Origin: Streptomyces sp. DH24
GTDB taxonomy: Bacteria > Actinomycetota > Actinomycetes > Streptomycetales > Streptomycetaceae
Direction of reading: 5' to 3'
Assembly: GCF_029813775.1 (NCBI RefSeq)
Contig: NZ_JARVKW010000003.1
Span: 186,001-250,000, forward strand
DNA length: 64,000 nt
Part shown: in pieces, positions 54,192-62,496 of the stretch
How positions within the stretch are numbered: position 1 is the first letter of the stretch
Layout: each line of letters begins with the position of its first letter
Made by a program: the position numbers and the translations under genes
The notes under the pieces: model-generated
What the model was told of the DNA's origin: nothing
What the model saw: only the letters and a program-made list of their open reading frames with translations
The model's database searches: none

Positions 54192-55301
54192 ATGTCCCAC
54201 AACCGCAGATTCACTCTCGCCGCGTCGCTCCTCGGCGCCGCCGCACTGTTGAGCACCTCGGCCGGCCTCGCGCACGCAGGCACCGACGACCCGCTGCGCG
54301 GCGACCAGTGGGGCCTGGACCAGGTCCGCGCCGAACAGGCGTGGTCCGCCAGCACCGGCACGGGTGCCGTCGTGGCCGTGGTGGACACCGGGGTGGATCT
54401 GACCCACCCCGACCTCAAGGGCAACCTGGTGTCCGGCGCCACGTTCACCGGCTGCGGCAAGCAGGCCCAGCCGTGCGGGAACGGCGACTTCCGCGGCCCC
54501 GACGGCCAGAACAACGGCGACGAGCACGGCACCCATGTCGCGGGCATCGTGGCCGCCGTCGCGAACAACGGCACGGGGGTCGCCGGGGTCGCGCCGAACG
54601 CCAGGATCATGCCGGTCAAGGTGCTGGAGGAGGGCAGCGGCACCTTCGAGGACATAGCCGCCGGCATACGGTGGTCGGCCGACCACGGCGCCGATGTGAT
54701 CAACATGAGTCTCGGCGGCCTTGCGGGAACGCAGGCCCTCACCATCACCGGCCTGGAGTCGTCGGTGACCGACGCGATCGCGTACGCCAACGCGAAGGGC
54801 ACGGCGGTCGTCGCCGCCGCCGGCAACTCGGCCACCCCCGTGTGCAGCACCCCCGCGTGGGAGGCCGGCGCCATCTGCGTGGCGTCGACCGACCGCAACG
54901 AGCTGAAAAGCTGGTTCTCCGAGCTGCCGAACAAGCCCGACCTGAAGGCCGTCGCCGCTCCCGGCGGCGCGGGACTGATTTCGTGCAAGGACGACATCGT
55001 GTCCACCGTGCCGGCCGGCACCGGGTCCGCGTCCTGCGGCCAGAGGGACTACGACTACTACGCCGGCACGTCCATGGCCACGCCGCATGTCGCGGGTGTC
55101 GCCGCCCTGCTCTTCGCGCAGGGCCGGACGCTGGCCAACGTCGAGGACGCGCTGCTCGACACGGCCCGCCAGCCGGGCACCGGACTGAGGGGGGTCTACT
55201 CACCGGTCTACGGCTGGGGCATCGCGGACGCCGGCGCCGCCGTCCAGTACGCCGGGGCGGCCCCCGCCAAGGGCCGCAAGGGCGGTACGGACAAGCGCTG
55301 A
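54192..55301 (+). CDS. Secreted S8-family serine peptidase (subtilase)
   Basis: A 369-residue secreted protease. A signal peptide ends near AHA (residue 29), and the catalytic triad is Asp65 (VVDTGVDLTHPD), His112 (HGTHVAG) and Ser294 (GTSMATPHVAG). There is no I9-type propeptide between the signal and the catalytic domain, which is unusual for secreted subtilases. It follows the metalloprotease remnant by 38 bases with RBS GGAGAGG. Confidence 0.94.
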   Translation: MSHNRRFTLAASLLGAAALLSTSAGLAHAGTDDPLRGDQWGLDQVRAEQAWSASTGTGAVVAVVDTGVDLTHPDLKGNLVSGATFTGCGKQAQPCGNGDFRGPDGQNNGDEHGTHVAGIVAAVANNGTGVAGVAPNARIMPVKVLEEGSGTFEDIAAGIRWSADHGADVINMSLGGLAGTQALTITGLESSVTDAIAYANAKGTAVVAAAGNSATPVCSTPAWEAGAICVASTDRNELKSWFSELPNKPDLKAVAAPGGAGLISCKDDIVSTVPAGTGSASCGQRDYDYYAGTSMATPHVAGVAALLFAQGRTLANVEDALLDTARQPGTGLRGVYSPVYGWGIADAGAAVQYAGAAPAKGRKGGTDKR

Positions 55302-55325
55302 CCCGGTCGTCATCCACCGGTCGAC

Positions 55326-55362
55326 GGGGTCGGCCACCTGGGCGTACCGGGTGGCCGGCCCC
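55326..55362. terminator. Terminator after the subtilase gene
   Basis: GGGGTCGGCCACC pairs with GGTGGCCGGCCCC (13 bp including one G-U pair, 11-base loop), 25 bases past the subtilase stop. Confidence 0.75.
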
Positions 55363-55566
55363 GTCCTGCGGACCACCTTCCGCGCCGAGGACGGAACATG
55401 CCGAAGACGGAACGTGCAGCTCCTTGACCGCCGCCGCTTGCTGTCCGCAACCGCTGCACGGTCGCCGGAGTCGCCTCCTCCCTTGACCGCCCTGCGCGCC
55501 GCCAAGGCCCCGAGTCCGACGGGGTCTTCCGCCACGGGGTGCCGTCGGCGCGCTTTGTCCGGCGTG

Positions 55567-56193
55567 TCAGGCGTCCCCGTAGGCCTCGCCGCCGAGTTCG
55601 AACCGGGCCGTGCCCGCCGTCACGTCGGCGAGCCACGCCTCGAAGGCGGTCACGTCCGCGTCGGGCAGTCCGATCTCGATCGTGACGGCCTCGCTGTAGC
55701 GCACGTCGCGCACCTCGCGCCCGGTGGAGCGCAGTTCGTTCTGCAGTTTGCCCGCGCGCTGGTGGTCGACGGTGACGGTGGCGAGCCGGAAGCGGCGCCG
55801 GGTGATCGTGCCGAGCGCGTCGAGTGCCTCGCCGACCGCGCCGCCGTACGCCCGGATCAGTCCGCCCGCGCCGAGCTTGACCCCGCCGAAGTAGCGGGTG
55901 ACGACGGCGACGACGTACCGCATGTCGCGGCGCAGCAGCATCTGGAGCATCGGGACGCCGGCGGTGCCGCCGGGTTCGCCGTCGTCGCTCGCCTTCTGGA
56001 TGCCGGCGTCGGCGCCGACGACGTAGGCCCAGCAGTTGTGGTTGGCGTCGGCGTGCCGCTTGCGGACCGCCGCGACGAATTCCTGCGCCTGCTGTTCGGT
56101 GGCCGCCGGGGCGAGCGCGCACAGGAAGCGGGAGCGGTTGACCTCGGTCTCGTGCACGCCCGCGTGGGCCACTGTGCGGTACTCGTCCTGCAT
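55567..56193 (-). CDS. YigZ/IMPACT-family protein
   Basis: A 208-residue protein with the UPF0029 core: NHNCWAYVVG, SDDGEPGGTAGVPMLQML and VTRYFGGVKLGAGGLIRAYGG, then a C-terminal DUF1949-like domain. The family links to translation and stress responses; its molecular activity is unclear. It stands alone on the minus strand, ahead of the SixA gene in opposite order. Confidence 0.94.
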   Translation of the reverse strand: MQDEYRTVAHAGVHETEVNRSRFLCALAPAATEQQAQEFVAAVRKRHADANHNCWAYVVGADAGIQKASDDGEPGGTAGVPMLQMLLRRDMRYVVAVVTRYFGGVKLGAGGLIRAYGGAVGEALDALGTITRRRFRLATVTVDHQRAGKLQNELRSTGREVRDVRYSEAVTIEIGLPDADVTAFEAWLADVTAGTARFELGGEAYGDA

Positions 56194-56234
56194 CCGGCCA
56201 GCCTATGCGCCGGCCACGCCCGGCGGCCGACCGG

Positions 56235-56777
56235 CTACTTCTTGCCGCCGCGCGGCACTGTCACCGAGGTCAGGAGGGCGGTGCCGGGGGCCAGGGCCGA
56301 CCAGGCGGTGCCGTGCCAGGCGAGGACGGCGACGGCGGAGGTCGGGAACTTCGTGCGGACCTGCTCCAGGGTGTCGCCGAGCCCGTCCCCGGCCAGGCCG
56401 AGAACCAGGTCCTCCAGGCCGGGGTTGTGTCCGACGAGCAGCAGGGTCGCGATCCCGGCGGGCACCTCGTGCACGACGGCCAGCAGTTCGTCGGCGCCGG
56501 CGGCGTACAGCCGGGGGTCGTGGCGCACGGGCGGCGGCGTGCCCCACTGCCCGGCGGCCAGCTCCCAGGTCTCGCGGGCGCGGACGGCGGTGGAGCACAG
56601 GGCGAGGTCCGGCAGCAGGTCGGCCTCGGCGAGGGCGTGTCCGGCGGCGGGGGCGTCGCGTCGGCCGCGCGGGGCGAGCGGGCGCTCGTGGTCGGGGGTG
56701 CCCTCGGGCCGGGCGGACTTGGCGTGCCGCAGGACGACGAGGCGGCGCAGCGGGCCCGCCCCGGAGCGCGCGATCAC
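56235..56777 (-). CDS. SixA-type phosphohistidine phosphatase
   Basis: A 180-residue histidine phosphatase with the RHG-type motif LRHAKS near residue 17, ERPLAPRGRRDA and the second His in LVGHNPGL. SixA removes phosphate from phosphohistidine. Its ATG overlaps the stop of the upstream CysRS-like gene by 4 bases, so they are co-translated. Confidence 0.93.
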   Translation of the reverse strand: MIARSGAGPLRRLVVLRHAKSARPEGTPDHERPLAPRGRRDAPAAGHALAEADLLPDLALCSTAVRARETWELAAGQWGTPPPVRHDPRLYAAGADELLAVVHEVPAGIATLLLVGHNPGLEDLVLGLAGDGLGDTLEQVRTKFPTSAVAVLAWHGTAWSALAPGTALLTSVTVPRGGKK

Positions 56778-57835
56778 GCCGGGCTGCCGAGGTCGCGGGC
56801 GAGGTCGAGGCCGAGGATCCGGTCGGCGTGCACGTACGTCTCGAACCGGGCGCCGTCCGGCAGCTCCGGGTCGCTCCCGACGTCCCGCAGGACGCGGAGC
56901 ACGCCGGGCAGGTCCAGGTCGTCCTCCCAGGCGGCACGCACGCGTGCGCGCACCTCGTCGGGGACGGGCCGCGAGGGCAGGCGCGCCCAGCCGGCGACCG
57001 CGCGGCGCCAGCGGACGAGGGTGTCGTGGGCGTCGTGCAGCGCGGCCGGGTCCAGGTGACAGGTCACGCTTCTCGGCCGGGTGAGCAGCGCGAGCCGCAG
57101 GGCGGCGGGGTCGGGCTCCTCCGCCGCGTCGGGCACCACCTGCTCGACGGGCGCGACGGCGACACGGATACCGCCGGCCACGGCGCCACCCCGCCCCGCG
57201 CCGCGACCGGCACGGGAAGCGGGACCGCCCTCGGAACCGCCCTCCCTTCCGTCCCCGCCCGGGACGTGGCCGCCACCGGGTGCGTGCCCCTCGCCCGCAA
57301 CACCTTGGCCGCCACCGGGTGCGTGCCCCTCCCCCGCGACACCTTGGCCGCCGTCGGGGGCGGGACCGCCCTCGGCGCCGACCTGGCGGCCGTCGGATGC
57401 AGGTCTGACCTCGGCGATGATCCGGGCCCCGTCGGATGCGGGCCCCTCCTCGGCAACGGCCTCGGTCCCGTCGGTCCCAGGGCCCCTCTCGGCCGCGAGC
57501 CGCGTGCCCTCGGCGCCGGGGCTCCCCTCGGCCACGACATGGATGACCCGGGCCTCGCCGAGTCCTCCCGTGTCGTCCGTGCGCTCCTCGAAGGGGCGGA
57601 TGCCGAGGGCGGCGGCCCCGGCCCGCAGCTCGGCACGTTCCCGCTCGCCGGACAGCAGCGCCCAGACGGGCGTGCCGCCGAGTTCCAGGGCGCGGACGAG
57701 GGTGTCCGCGACGAGCAGCACACGGAGGTTCGTGATGTCGAACCCCGAGGTGTGGGCCTCGACCCGGGTCAGGCCGCGGCGGGGCCGGGCGGCGTCGACG
57801 AGTTCGCCGCTACGGGCGTCGGTGATGCGCAACAC
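56774..57835 (-). CDS. Cysteinyl-tRNA synthetase-like protein with repetitive insert
   Basis: A 353-residue protein. The N-terminal segment LRVLLVADTLVRALELGGTP and the C-terminal helical part with ETYVHADRILGLDLARDLGS resemble truncated CysRS/MshC-like proteins that Streptomyces carries as paralogues. Between them (residues about 120-235) is a low-complexity Gly/Glu/Pro-rich insert with 13-residue repeats (GEGHAPGGGQGVA). It lacks the HIGH and KMSKS motifs, so tRNA charging is unlikely. The GTG at 57835 follows a TACGCT-like -10 element by 8 bases and is probably leaderless. Confidence 0.75.
   Translation of the reverse strand: MLRITDARSGELVDAARPRRGLTRVEAHTSGFDITNLRVLLVADTLVRALELGGTPVWALLSGERERAELRAGAAALGIRPFEERTDDTGGLGEARVIHVVAEGSPGAEGTRLAAERGPGTDGTEAVAEEGPASDGARIIAEVRPASDGRQVGAEGGPAPDGGQGVAGEGHAPGGGQGVAGEGHAPGGGHVPGGDGREGGSEGGPASRAGRGAGRGGAVAGGIRVAVAPVEQVVPDAAEEPDPAALRLALLTRPRSVTCHLDPAALHDAHDTLVRWRRAVAGWARLPSRPVPDEVRARVRAAWEDDLDLPGVLRVLRDVGSDPELPDGARFETYVHADRILGLDLARDLGSPA
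57268..57345. repeat. 39-bp tandem repeat inside the CysRS-like gene
   Basis: Two nearly identical 39-bp units begin at 57268 and 57307, each coding a 13-residue repeat on the minus strand. Flanking sequence from 57180 to 57520 is also low-complexity. Repeat length is a multiple of three, so copy number can change without breaking the frame. Confidence 0.85.
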
Positions 57836-58114
57836 GAGGCGAGCGTAGGCGCCCGGAGGGCAGAACGCAGTCCGGCGGGACACACCGCTGTGCGCACCCC
57901 GCGCCCGGCGTGCGCGCCCTCGCCGTCCGCCGTCACCCCGCCGTCCCCGGAAACCGCACTTCCGGGCGCCGGTCCGGCCGTCCGGCGTGATCTCCGCGCG
58001 GCCCGCGCAGGCGACGGCGAGCCGGTCGAAGCGGGCCTTGGTCGCCCGGGGAATCATCGGGCGCCGCGGCCCGTTGTGCCGGACGACAGCGACAGCCCAC
58101 CCCAAGGAGGCCGT

Positions 58115-58522
58115 GTGTACGGCGACGACGCAACGGTCCGCAGGATCCTCACCGGCCTCGGCGACACCTGGGCCGTGGTGGGCCTGTCGAACAACCGCTC
58201 CCGTGCCGCGTACGGCGTCGCCGAGGTGCTGCGGCGCTTCGGCAAGCGCGTCGTGCCGGTGCACCCGAAGGCGGAGCCGGTGGACGGCGAGCAGGGCTAC
58301 GCCTCCCTCGGGGACATTCCCTTCGACGTGGACGTGGTCGACGTGTTCGTCAACGGCGACCTGGCGGGCGCGGTCGCCGACGAGGCGGTCGCGAAGGGCG
58401 CCAAGGCGGTCTGGTTCCAGCTCGGTGTGGTCGACGAGGCTGCGTACGGGCGGACCCGGGAGGCGGGTCTGGAGATGGTGATGGACCGCTGCCCGGCGAT
58501 CGAGATACCGCGCCTGGGATGA
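58115..58522 (+). CDS. CoA-binding protein (YccU type)
   Basis: A 135-residue Rossmann-like CoA-binding domain: WAVVGLSNNRSRAAYGVAEVLRRFGKRVVPVHPK, then VDVFVNGDLAG and VWFQLGVVDEAA. AAGGAGG lies 4 bases before the GTG at 58115; a GTG at 58113 is out of frame. The 280-bp upstream gap to the divergent CysRS-like gene shows no gene. Confidence 0.93.
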   Translation: MYGDDATVRRILTGLGDTWAVVGLSNNRSRAAYGVAEVLRRFGKRVVPVHPKAEPVDGEQGYASLGDIPFDVDVVDVFVNGDLAGAVADEAVAKGAKAVWFQLGVVDEAAYGRTREAGLEMVMDRCPAIEIPRLG

Positions 58523-58746
58523 GCGGCGTCCGTCCGGGGCCTGGACGGCTACTCGGAGGCGAGTCTGCGCGGGTGTGGCAGTACCAGGAGTTCTCGCAGT
58601 GGCTGTCGGGCGTCTTCCACGGGGCGTCGTCCGGCGACCCGTTCCGCGCGGGCACCACGCCGGTCCGGCTGCGCCGCGTCCTCGGCTCCCCGTCGGCAGC
58701 GGCGGCCTTCGCCGAGATGTACGTCGGCAAGGACGCCGACCCCTGA
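58519..58746 (+). CDS. Small hypothetical protein, 75 residues
   Basis: Overlaps the end of the CoA-binding gene by 4 bases (ATGA), the usual sign of coupling. It includes VWQYQEFSQWLSGVFHG and AFAEMYVGKDADP. No family is recognised, and the length and composition do not exclude a chance frame. Confidence 0.4.
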   Translation: MSGVRPGPGRLLGGESARVWQYQEFSQWLSGVFHGASSGDPFRAGTTPVRLRRVLGSPSAAAAFAEMYVGKDADP

Positions 58747-58786
58747 CCCGCGGGCGTGACGTGGGCCCGGCCCGCCCACCGGTGCC

Positions 58787-59146
58787 TCAGTCGTGCGACG
58801 GCCGGTCGCTGAGCCGGTGGTCCGCCACGTTCAGCGCCTCGTCGACCAGCCGACGCAGATGGCCGTCCCGCAGCGCGTAGACGACGCGCCGCCCCTCCTT
58901 GCGCGTCGAGACCAGCCCCGCGAGCCGCAGCCGCGCCAGATGCTGGCTGACCGCCGGGCGGGCCGCCCCGCACACCTCGGTGAGTGTCGTGACGTCGGCC
59001 TCTCCCCCGGTCAGCGCGTGCAGCAGGGTGAGGCGGGTGCGGTCGCCGAGCAGGGCGAGGAGTTCCGCGGCGAGGGCGAACTGTTCCTCGCCGGGGTTGC
59101 GCGGGTGCGCATCCTGCGCAGGTGACAGGTGCATGCGTGCGCTCAT
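58787..59146 (-). CDS. ArsR/SmtB-family metal-responsive repressor
   Basis: About 119 residues with the winged helix LAAELLALLGDRTRLTLLHALTGG, VCGAARPAVSQHLARLRLAGLV. The N-terminal MSARMHLSPAQDAHPRNP and C-terminal helices could carry metal sites; there is no ELCVCDL-type cysteine motif, and VCGAA supplies one Cys. I take the ATG at 59146. It diverges from a CDF exporter, so it is probably a zinc-type derepressor of that gene. Confidence 0.9.
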   Translation of the reverse strand: MSARMHLSPAQDAHPRNPGEEQFALAAELLALLGDRTRLTLLHALTGGEADVTTLTEVCGAARPAVSQHLARLRLAGLVSTRKEGRRVVYALRDGHLRRLVDEALNVADHRLSDRPSHD

Positions 59147-59152
59147 ACGCAC
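59134..59152. promoter_or_regulatory. Candidate ArsR operator at the arsR start
   Basis: Overlapping inverted repeats TGCGT-N8-ACGCA (59134-59151) and GTGCG-N6-CGCAC (59137-59152) cover the arsR start. The divergent CDF gene begins 56 bases away. A site here could control both genes. The fit to SmtB-type operators is only partial. Confidence 0.35.
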
Positions 59153-59207
59153 ATAATGGCGTCGTGGGCGGCCCGCGTCCACCTCCGCGCACCGGAAGGG
59201 GAGCCTC

Positions 59208-60290
59208 GTGAGCCACCGTCACCAGGGAAATGCCGGGCACGCGCACGACCACCGGCACGACCACGACCACGCGCACGGCCATCAGCACCGGCACCACCCC
59301 TCCCCCACGGGCCTGCGCCGCCTGACGCACTTCCTCACCCCGCACTCCCACGAGACCGCCGGCAAGCTGGACTCCGCCCTGGAATCCTCGGCCCGTGGCA
59401 TGCGCGCCCTGTGGGTGTCGCTCGCGGTGCTCGGCGTCACCGCGCTCGCGCAGGCGGTGGTGGTGGCCTTCTCCGGTTCGGTGGCGCTGCTCGGCGACAC
59501 GGTGCACAACGCGGCGGACGCGCTGACGGCCGTACCGCTCGCCATCGCCTTCGTACTGGGCCGGCGTGCGGCGACGCGGCGGTTCACGTACGGCTACGGG
59601 CGCGCCGAGGACCTGGCGGGCATCGCGATCGTGCTGACGATCGCGGCGTCGGCGGCGTTCGCCGGGTGGACGGCGGTGGACCGGCTGCTGGACCCGCGCC
59701 CGGTCGCGCACGTGCCGGCGGTGGCGGTGGCGGCGCTCGTCGGTTTCGCGGGAAACGAGTGGGTGGCCCGGTACCGGATGAGGGTCGGGCGCGCGATCGG
59801 TTCGGCCGCGCTGGTCGCGGACGGGCTGCACGCCCGCACCGACGGCTTCACCTCCCTGGCCGTGCTGCTGGGCGCGGGCGGTTCCGCCCTGGGGCTGCAA
59901 CTCGCCGACCCCGTCGTCGGGTTGGCGATCACGGCCGCGATCCTGCTGGTGCTGCGGGACGCGGCGCGCGAGGTGTTCCGGCGTGTGATGGACGCCGTGG
60001 ACCCGGCGCTGGTGGACCGGGCGGAGCGGGCGCTCGAAGGGGTCGCGGGGGTGCGCGGCGTGGGCGAACTGCGGCTGCGCTGGATCGGACACCGGCTGCG
60101 CGCGGAGGTCGCGGTCGTCGTCCGCGGGGACGTGTCGGTGCGGGAGGCGCACCGCGTCGCCGTCCACGCCGAACACGCCCTGCTGCACGCGGTCCCGCGC
60201 CTCACGGCCGTCCTGGTGCACGCCGACCCCGAGCCCGTACCGGGCGAGACGGACCCGCACCTGCCGCTCGCGCACCACGCGACGGCATAG
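59208..60290 (+). CDS. CDF-family zinc/cation exporter
   Basis: A 360-residue cation diffusion facilitator. A His-rich N-terminus (HAHDHRHDHDHAHGHQHRHH, residues about 11-30) precedes six membrane helices. The metal sites are in GDTVHNAADAL (helix II) and DGLHARTDGF (helix V). The C-terminal cytoplasmic domain completes it. AAGGGGAG precedes the GTG at 59208. It is divergent from the ArsR repressor, forming a metal-efflux pair. Confidence 0.94.
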   Translation: MSHRHQGNAGHAHDHRHDHDHAHGHQHRHHPSPTGLRRLTHFLTPHSHETAGKLDSALESSARGMRALWVSLAVLGVTALAQAVVVAFSGSVALLGDTVHNAADALTAVPLAIAFVLGRRAATRRFTYGYGRAEDLAGIAIVLTIAASAAFAGWTAVDRLLDPRPVAHVPAVAVAALVGFAGNEWVARYRMRVGRAIGSAALVADGLHARTDGFTSLAVLLGAGGSALGLQLADPVVGLAITAAILLVLRDAAREVFRRVMDAVDPALVDRAERALEGVAGVRGVGELRLRWIGHRLRAEVAVVVRGDVSVREAHRVAVHAEHALLHAVPRLTAVLVHADPEPVPGETDPHLPLAHHATA

Positions 60291-60327
60291 TCCTGTCCCG
60301 CCCGGACGCGGAAGTGCAGCGCCGCGG

Positions 60328-60885
60328 TCAGGCGACCCCGAGGCCTTCCAGGACCACCGCGCCCGGCAGGTCGGCGAACGCCTTGCCCGGGACCAGCAGC
60401 TTGCCGCGCCGGCGCCCGCTGCCGACCAGCACGTACGGCAGGTCGACGACCGCCGGGTCGACCAGCACCGGCCATCCGTCGGGCAGGCCGAGCGGGGTGA
60501 TGCCGCCGTACTCCATGCCGGTCTCCCCGGTCGCGACGTCCATGGCGGCGAAGGACGCCTTGCGCACGCCGAGTTGGCGGCGCACGGCGCCGTTCACGTC
60601 GACCCGCGCGGTGGACAGCACGACGCACGCGGCGAGTGTGGTCTCCCCGGCGCGCCTGCCCGCGACGACGACGCAGTTGGCGGACTGTTCGAGCAGGTCC
60701 CGGCCGTAGTGCTCCACGAAGACGGCGGTGTCGGCCCACTGCGGGTCGGTGTCGACGTAGACGATCCGGTCGGCCGGGACGCCGCCGCTCCAGTGGCGTA
60801 CGGCGTCGGCGACCGGGCGGGTCAGCTCGTCGAGGCAGTCGGGGGCGGGCCGGGCGTTGTCGAAGTGTCCGATCGGTGCGTGCAT
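60328..60885 (-). CDS. YbaK/EbsC-type aminoacyl-tRNA deacylase
   Basis: A 185-residue YbaK domain: ETTLAACVVLSTARVDVNGAVRRQLG with the conserved substrate-lysine region (KASFAAMD), then MEYGGITPLGLPDGWPVLVD. Such proteins remove mischarged amino acids from tRNA. It stands alone between the CDF and XRE-cupin genes. Confidence 0.9.
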   Translation of the reverse strand: MHAPIGHFDNARPAPDCLDELTRPVADAVRHWSGGVPADRIVYVDTDPQWADTAVFVEHYGRDLLEQSANCVVVAGRRAGETTLAACVVLSTARVDVNGAVRRQLGVRKASFAAMDVATGETGMEYGGITPLGLPDGWPVLVDPAVVDLPYVLVGSGRRRGKLLVPGKAFADLPGAVVLEGLGVA

Positions 60886-60928
60886 GAGCGCAGGCTACCG
60901 CCGCACCGGGGGCACCCGAGGGGGCGTC

Positions 60929-61501
60929 TCAGCGGACCGGCGGCACCGACACCGCGAGCACCATCTCGGTGGGTTCGTCGCCCCGGTTGCCGTACATGTG
61001 CGGGGTGTTGGCCTCGAAGGTGACGCTGGCGCCGGCCGGTACGAGGTGGTCGGCGCCGTCGACGGTGAGGGTGAGCTCGCCGGCGGTGACGTGGACGATC
61101 TCGACGGTGCCGGCCGGGTGCGGGTCGGAGTCGCTGCTGTCGCCGGGCATCAGGCGCCAGTCCCACATCTCCAGCGGGCCGGGTGCCTCGGCGCCCGCGA
61201 GCAGTCTGCTGTAGCTGCCCGCCTCGGTGTGCCACAGCCGCATGGCCTGGTCCGCCGGGACGATCCGGACCTTCGGCCCCTGCTCGTAGTCGAGCAGGGT
61301 GGTGATGCTGATGCCGAGCGCGTCACCGATCTTGACGACCGTGCCGAGGCTCGGGTTGGTGCGGGCCTGCTCGATCTGGATGAGCATGCCGCGGCTGACA
61401 CCGGCACGGGCGGCGAGCACGTCGAGGGTGAAGCCGCGCTCGGTGCGCCAGCGCTTGACGTTGCGCGCCAGGGACTGGGTCAGCAGGTCGAGGTCCGACA
61501 C
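60929..61501 (-). CDS. XRE-cupin transcriptional regulator
   Basis: A 190-residue regulator: an XRE helix-turn-helix (TLDVLAARAGVSRGMLIQIEQARTNPSLGTV, residues about 24-54) and a C-terminal cupin domain (PHPAGTVEIVHVTAGEL). The GTG at 61501 follows GGATGG; longer frames run into the operator region. It diverges from a DMT exporter across 109 bp rich in palindromes and probably represses it until a small ligand binds the cupin. Confidence 0.92.
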   Translation of the reverse strand: MSDLDLLTQSLARNVKRWRTERGFTLDVLAARAGVSRGMLIQIEQARTNPSLGTVVKIGDALGISITTLLDYEQGPKVRIVPADQAMRLWHTEAGSYSRLLAGAEAPGPLEMWDWRLMPGDSSDSDPHPAGTVEIVHVTAGELTLTVDGADHLVPAGASVTFEANTPHMYGNRGDEPTEMVLAVSVPPVR

Positions 61502-61528
61502 GTTCCATCCACACTTCTTGACAATATT

Positions 61529-61584
61529 TTGCACGTTGCAGTGCAACACAGTGAACTATGCTGTGATGCACCCGATCGTTCACT
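61529..61584. promoter_or_regulatory. Palindrome-rich operator between XRE-cupin and DMT genes
   Basis: Contains TTGCAC-N6-GTGCAA (61529-61546) with the overlapping palindrome GTTGCA-G-TGCAAC (61535-61547), and a longer-spaced AGTGAAC/GTTCACT pair (61550-61556 and 61578-61584). TTGACA at 61518 is a possible -35 element. This AT-rich region differs from its surroundings and is a likely XRE-cupin binding site. Confidence 0.6.
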
Positions 61585-61610
61585 GAACTGTACTGCGAGG
61601 CAACCGTCCC

Positions 61611-62471
61611 ATGACAGCACTCTTCGCCCTCGCCACCAGCCTCCTGTGGGGACTGGCCGACTTCGGCGGCGGGCTGCTCACCCGGCGCACACCCGCGCTA
61701 ACGGTGGTCGTCGTCTCGCAGTCCGTCGCGGTCGCCGTGCTCGGCGCGGTCGTCGCCGCCACGGGTGCCTGGAGCGAGGCGGGTCCGCGCCTGTGGTTCG
61801 CGGTGGCCGCCGGACTGGTGGGCCCGGTGGCGATGCTGGCCTTCTACAAGGCGCTCGCCCTCGGCCCGATGGGCGTCGTCTCCCCGCTCGGCTCGCTCGG
61901 CGTCGCCGTCCCGGTCACGGTGGGCCTGGTCCTGGGCGAGCGCCCGGGCCCGCTGCAACTCGCCGGCATCCTGGTCGCCGTCGCCGGGGTGTGCCTCGCG
62001 GGCGGCCCGCAGTTCCGCGGCGGCGCCCCGGTGCAGCGGCGGGCCGTCCTGCTCACGCTGCTCGCGGCGTTCGGGTTCGGCGCGGTGATGGCCCTGATCG
62101 CCGAGGCGTCGACCACGCTCACCGGACTCTTCCTCGCCCTGTTCGTGCAGCGCGTGACCAACGTGGCCGCGGGCGGCCTCGCCCTGTACGTCTCCGTGCG
62201 GCGCGGCGCGCCCGCGCTGTCCCCGGCCGGCTTCCCCTGGGGTTCGCTGCCCGCGCTGGCGTTCGTCGGTCTGGCGGACGTGGCCGCCAACGGCACCTAC
62301 GCGATCGCCGCCCGGCACGGCCCGGTCACGGTCGCCGCCGTACTCGCCTCGCTCTACCCGGTGGTGACGGCGCTCGCCGCGCGGGGCGTGCTGCACGAGC
62401 GGCTGCGCGCCGTGCAGGCGGCGGGCGCGGGCCTCGCGCTGATGGGCACGGTGCTGCTGGCCGGCGGCTGA
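61611..62471 (+). CDS. EamA/DMT-superfamily exporter
   Basis: A 286-residue protein with about ten membrane helices in two EamA repeats: LLWGLADFGGGLL in the first helix, ALGPMGVVSPLGSLGVAVPV, and the second repeat ending RHGPVTVAAVLASLYPVVTALAARGVLHERL. It probably exports amino acids or other small metabolites. It is controlled by the divergent XRE-cupin regulator. Confidence 0.92.
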   Translation: MTALFALATSLLWGLADFGGGLLTRRTPALTVVVVSQSVAVAVLGAVVAATGAWSEAGPRLWFAVAAGLVGPVAMLAFYKALALGPMGVVSPLGSLGVAVPVTVGLVLGERPGPLQLAGILVAVAGVCLAGGPQFRGGAPVQRRAVLLTLLAAFGFGAVMALIAEASTTLTGLFLALFVQRVTNVAAGGLALYVSVRRGAPALSPAGFPWGSLPALAFVGLADVAANGTYAIAARHGPVTVAAVLASLYPVVTALAARGVLHERLRAVQAAGAGLALMGTVLLAGG

Positions 62472-62496
62472 GCGCGGGGCCGGCCGGCCCGGGGTG

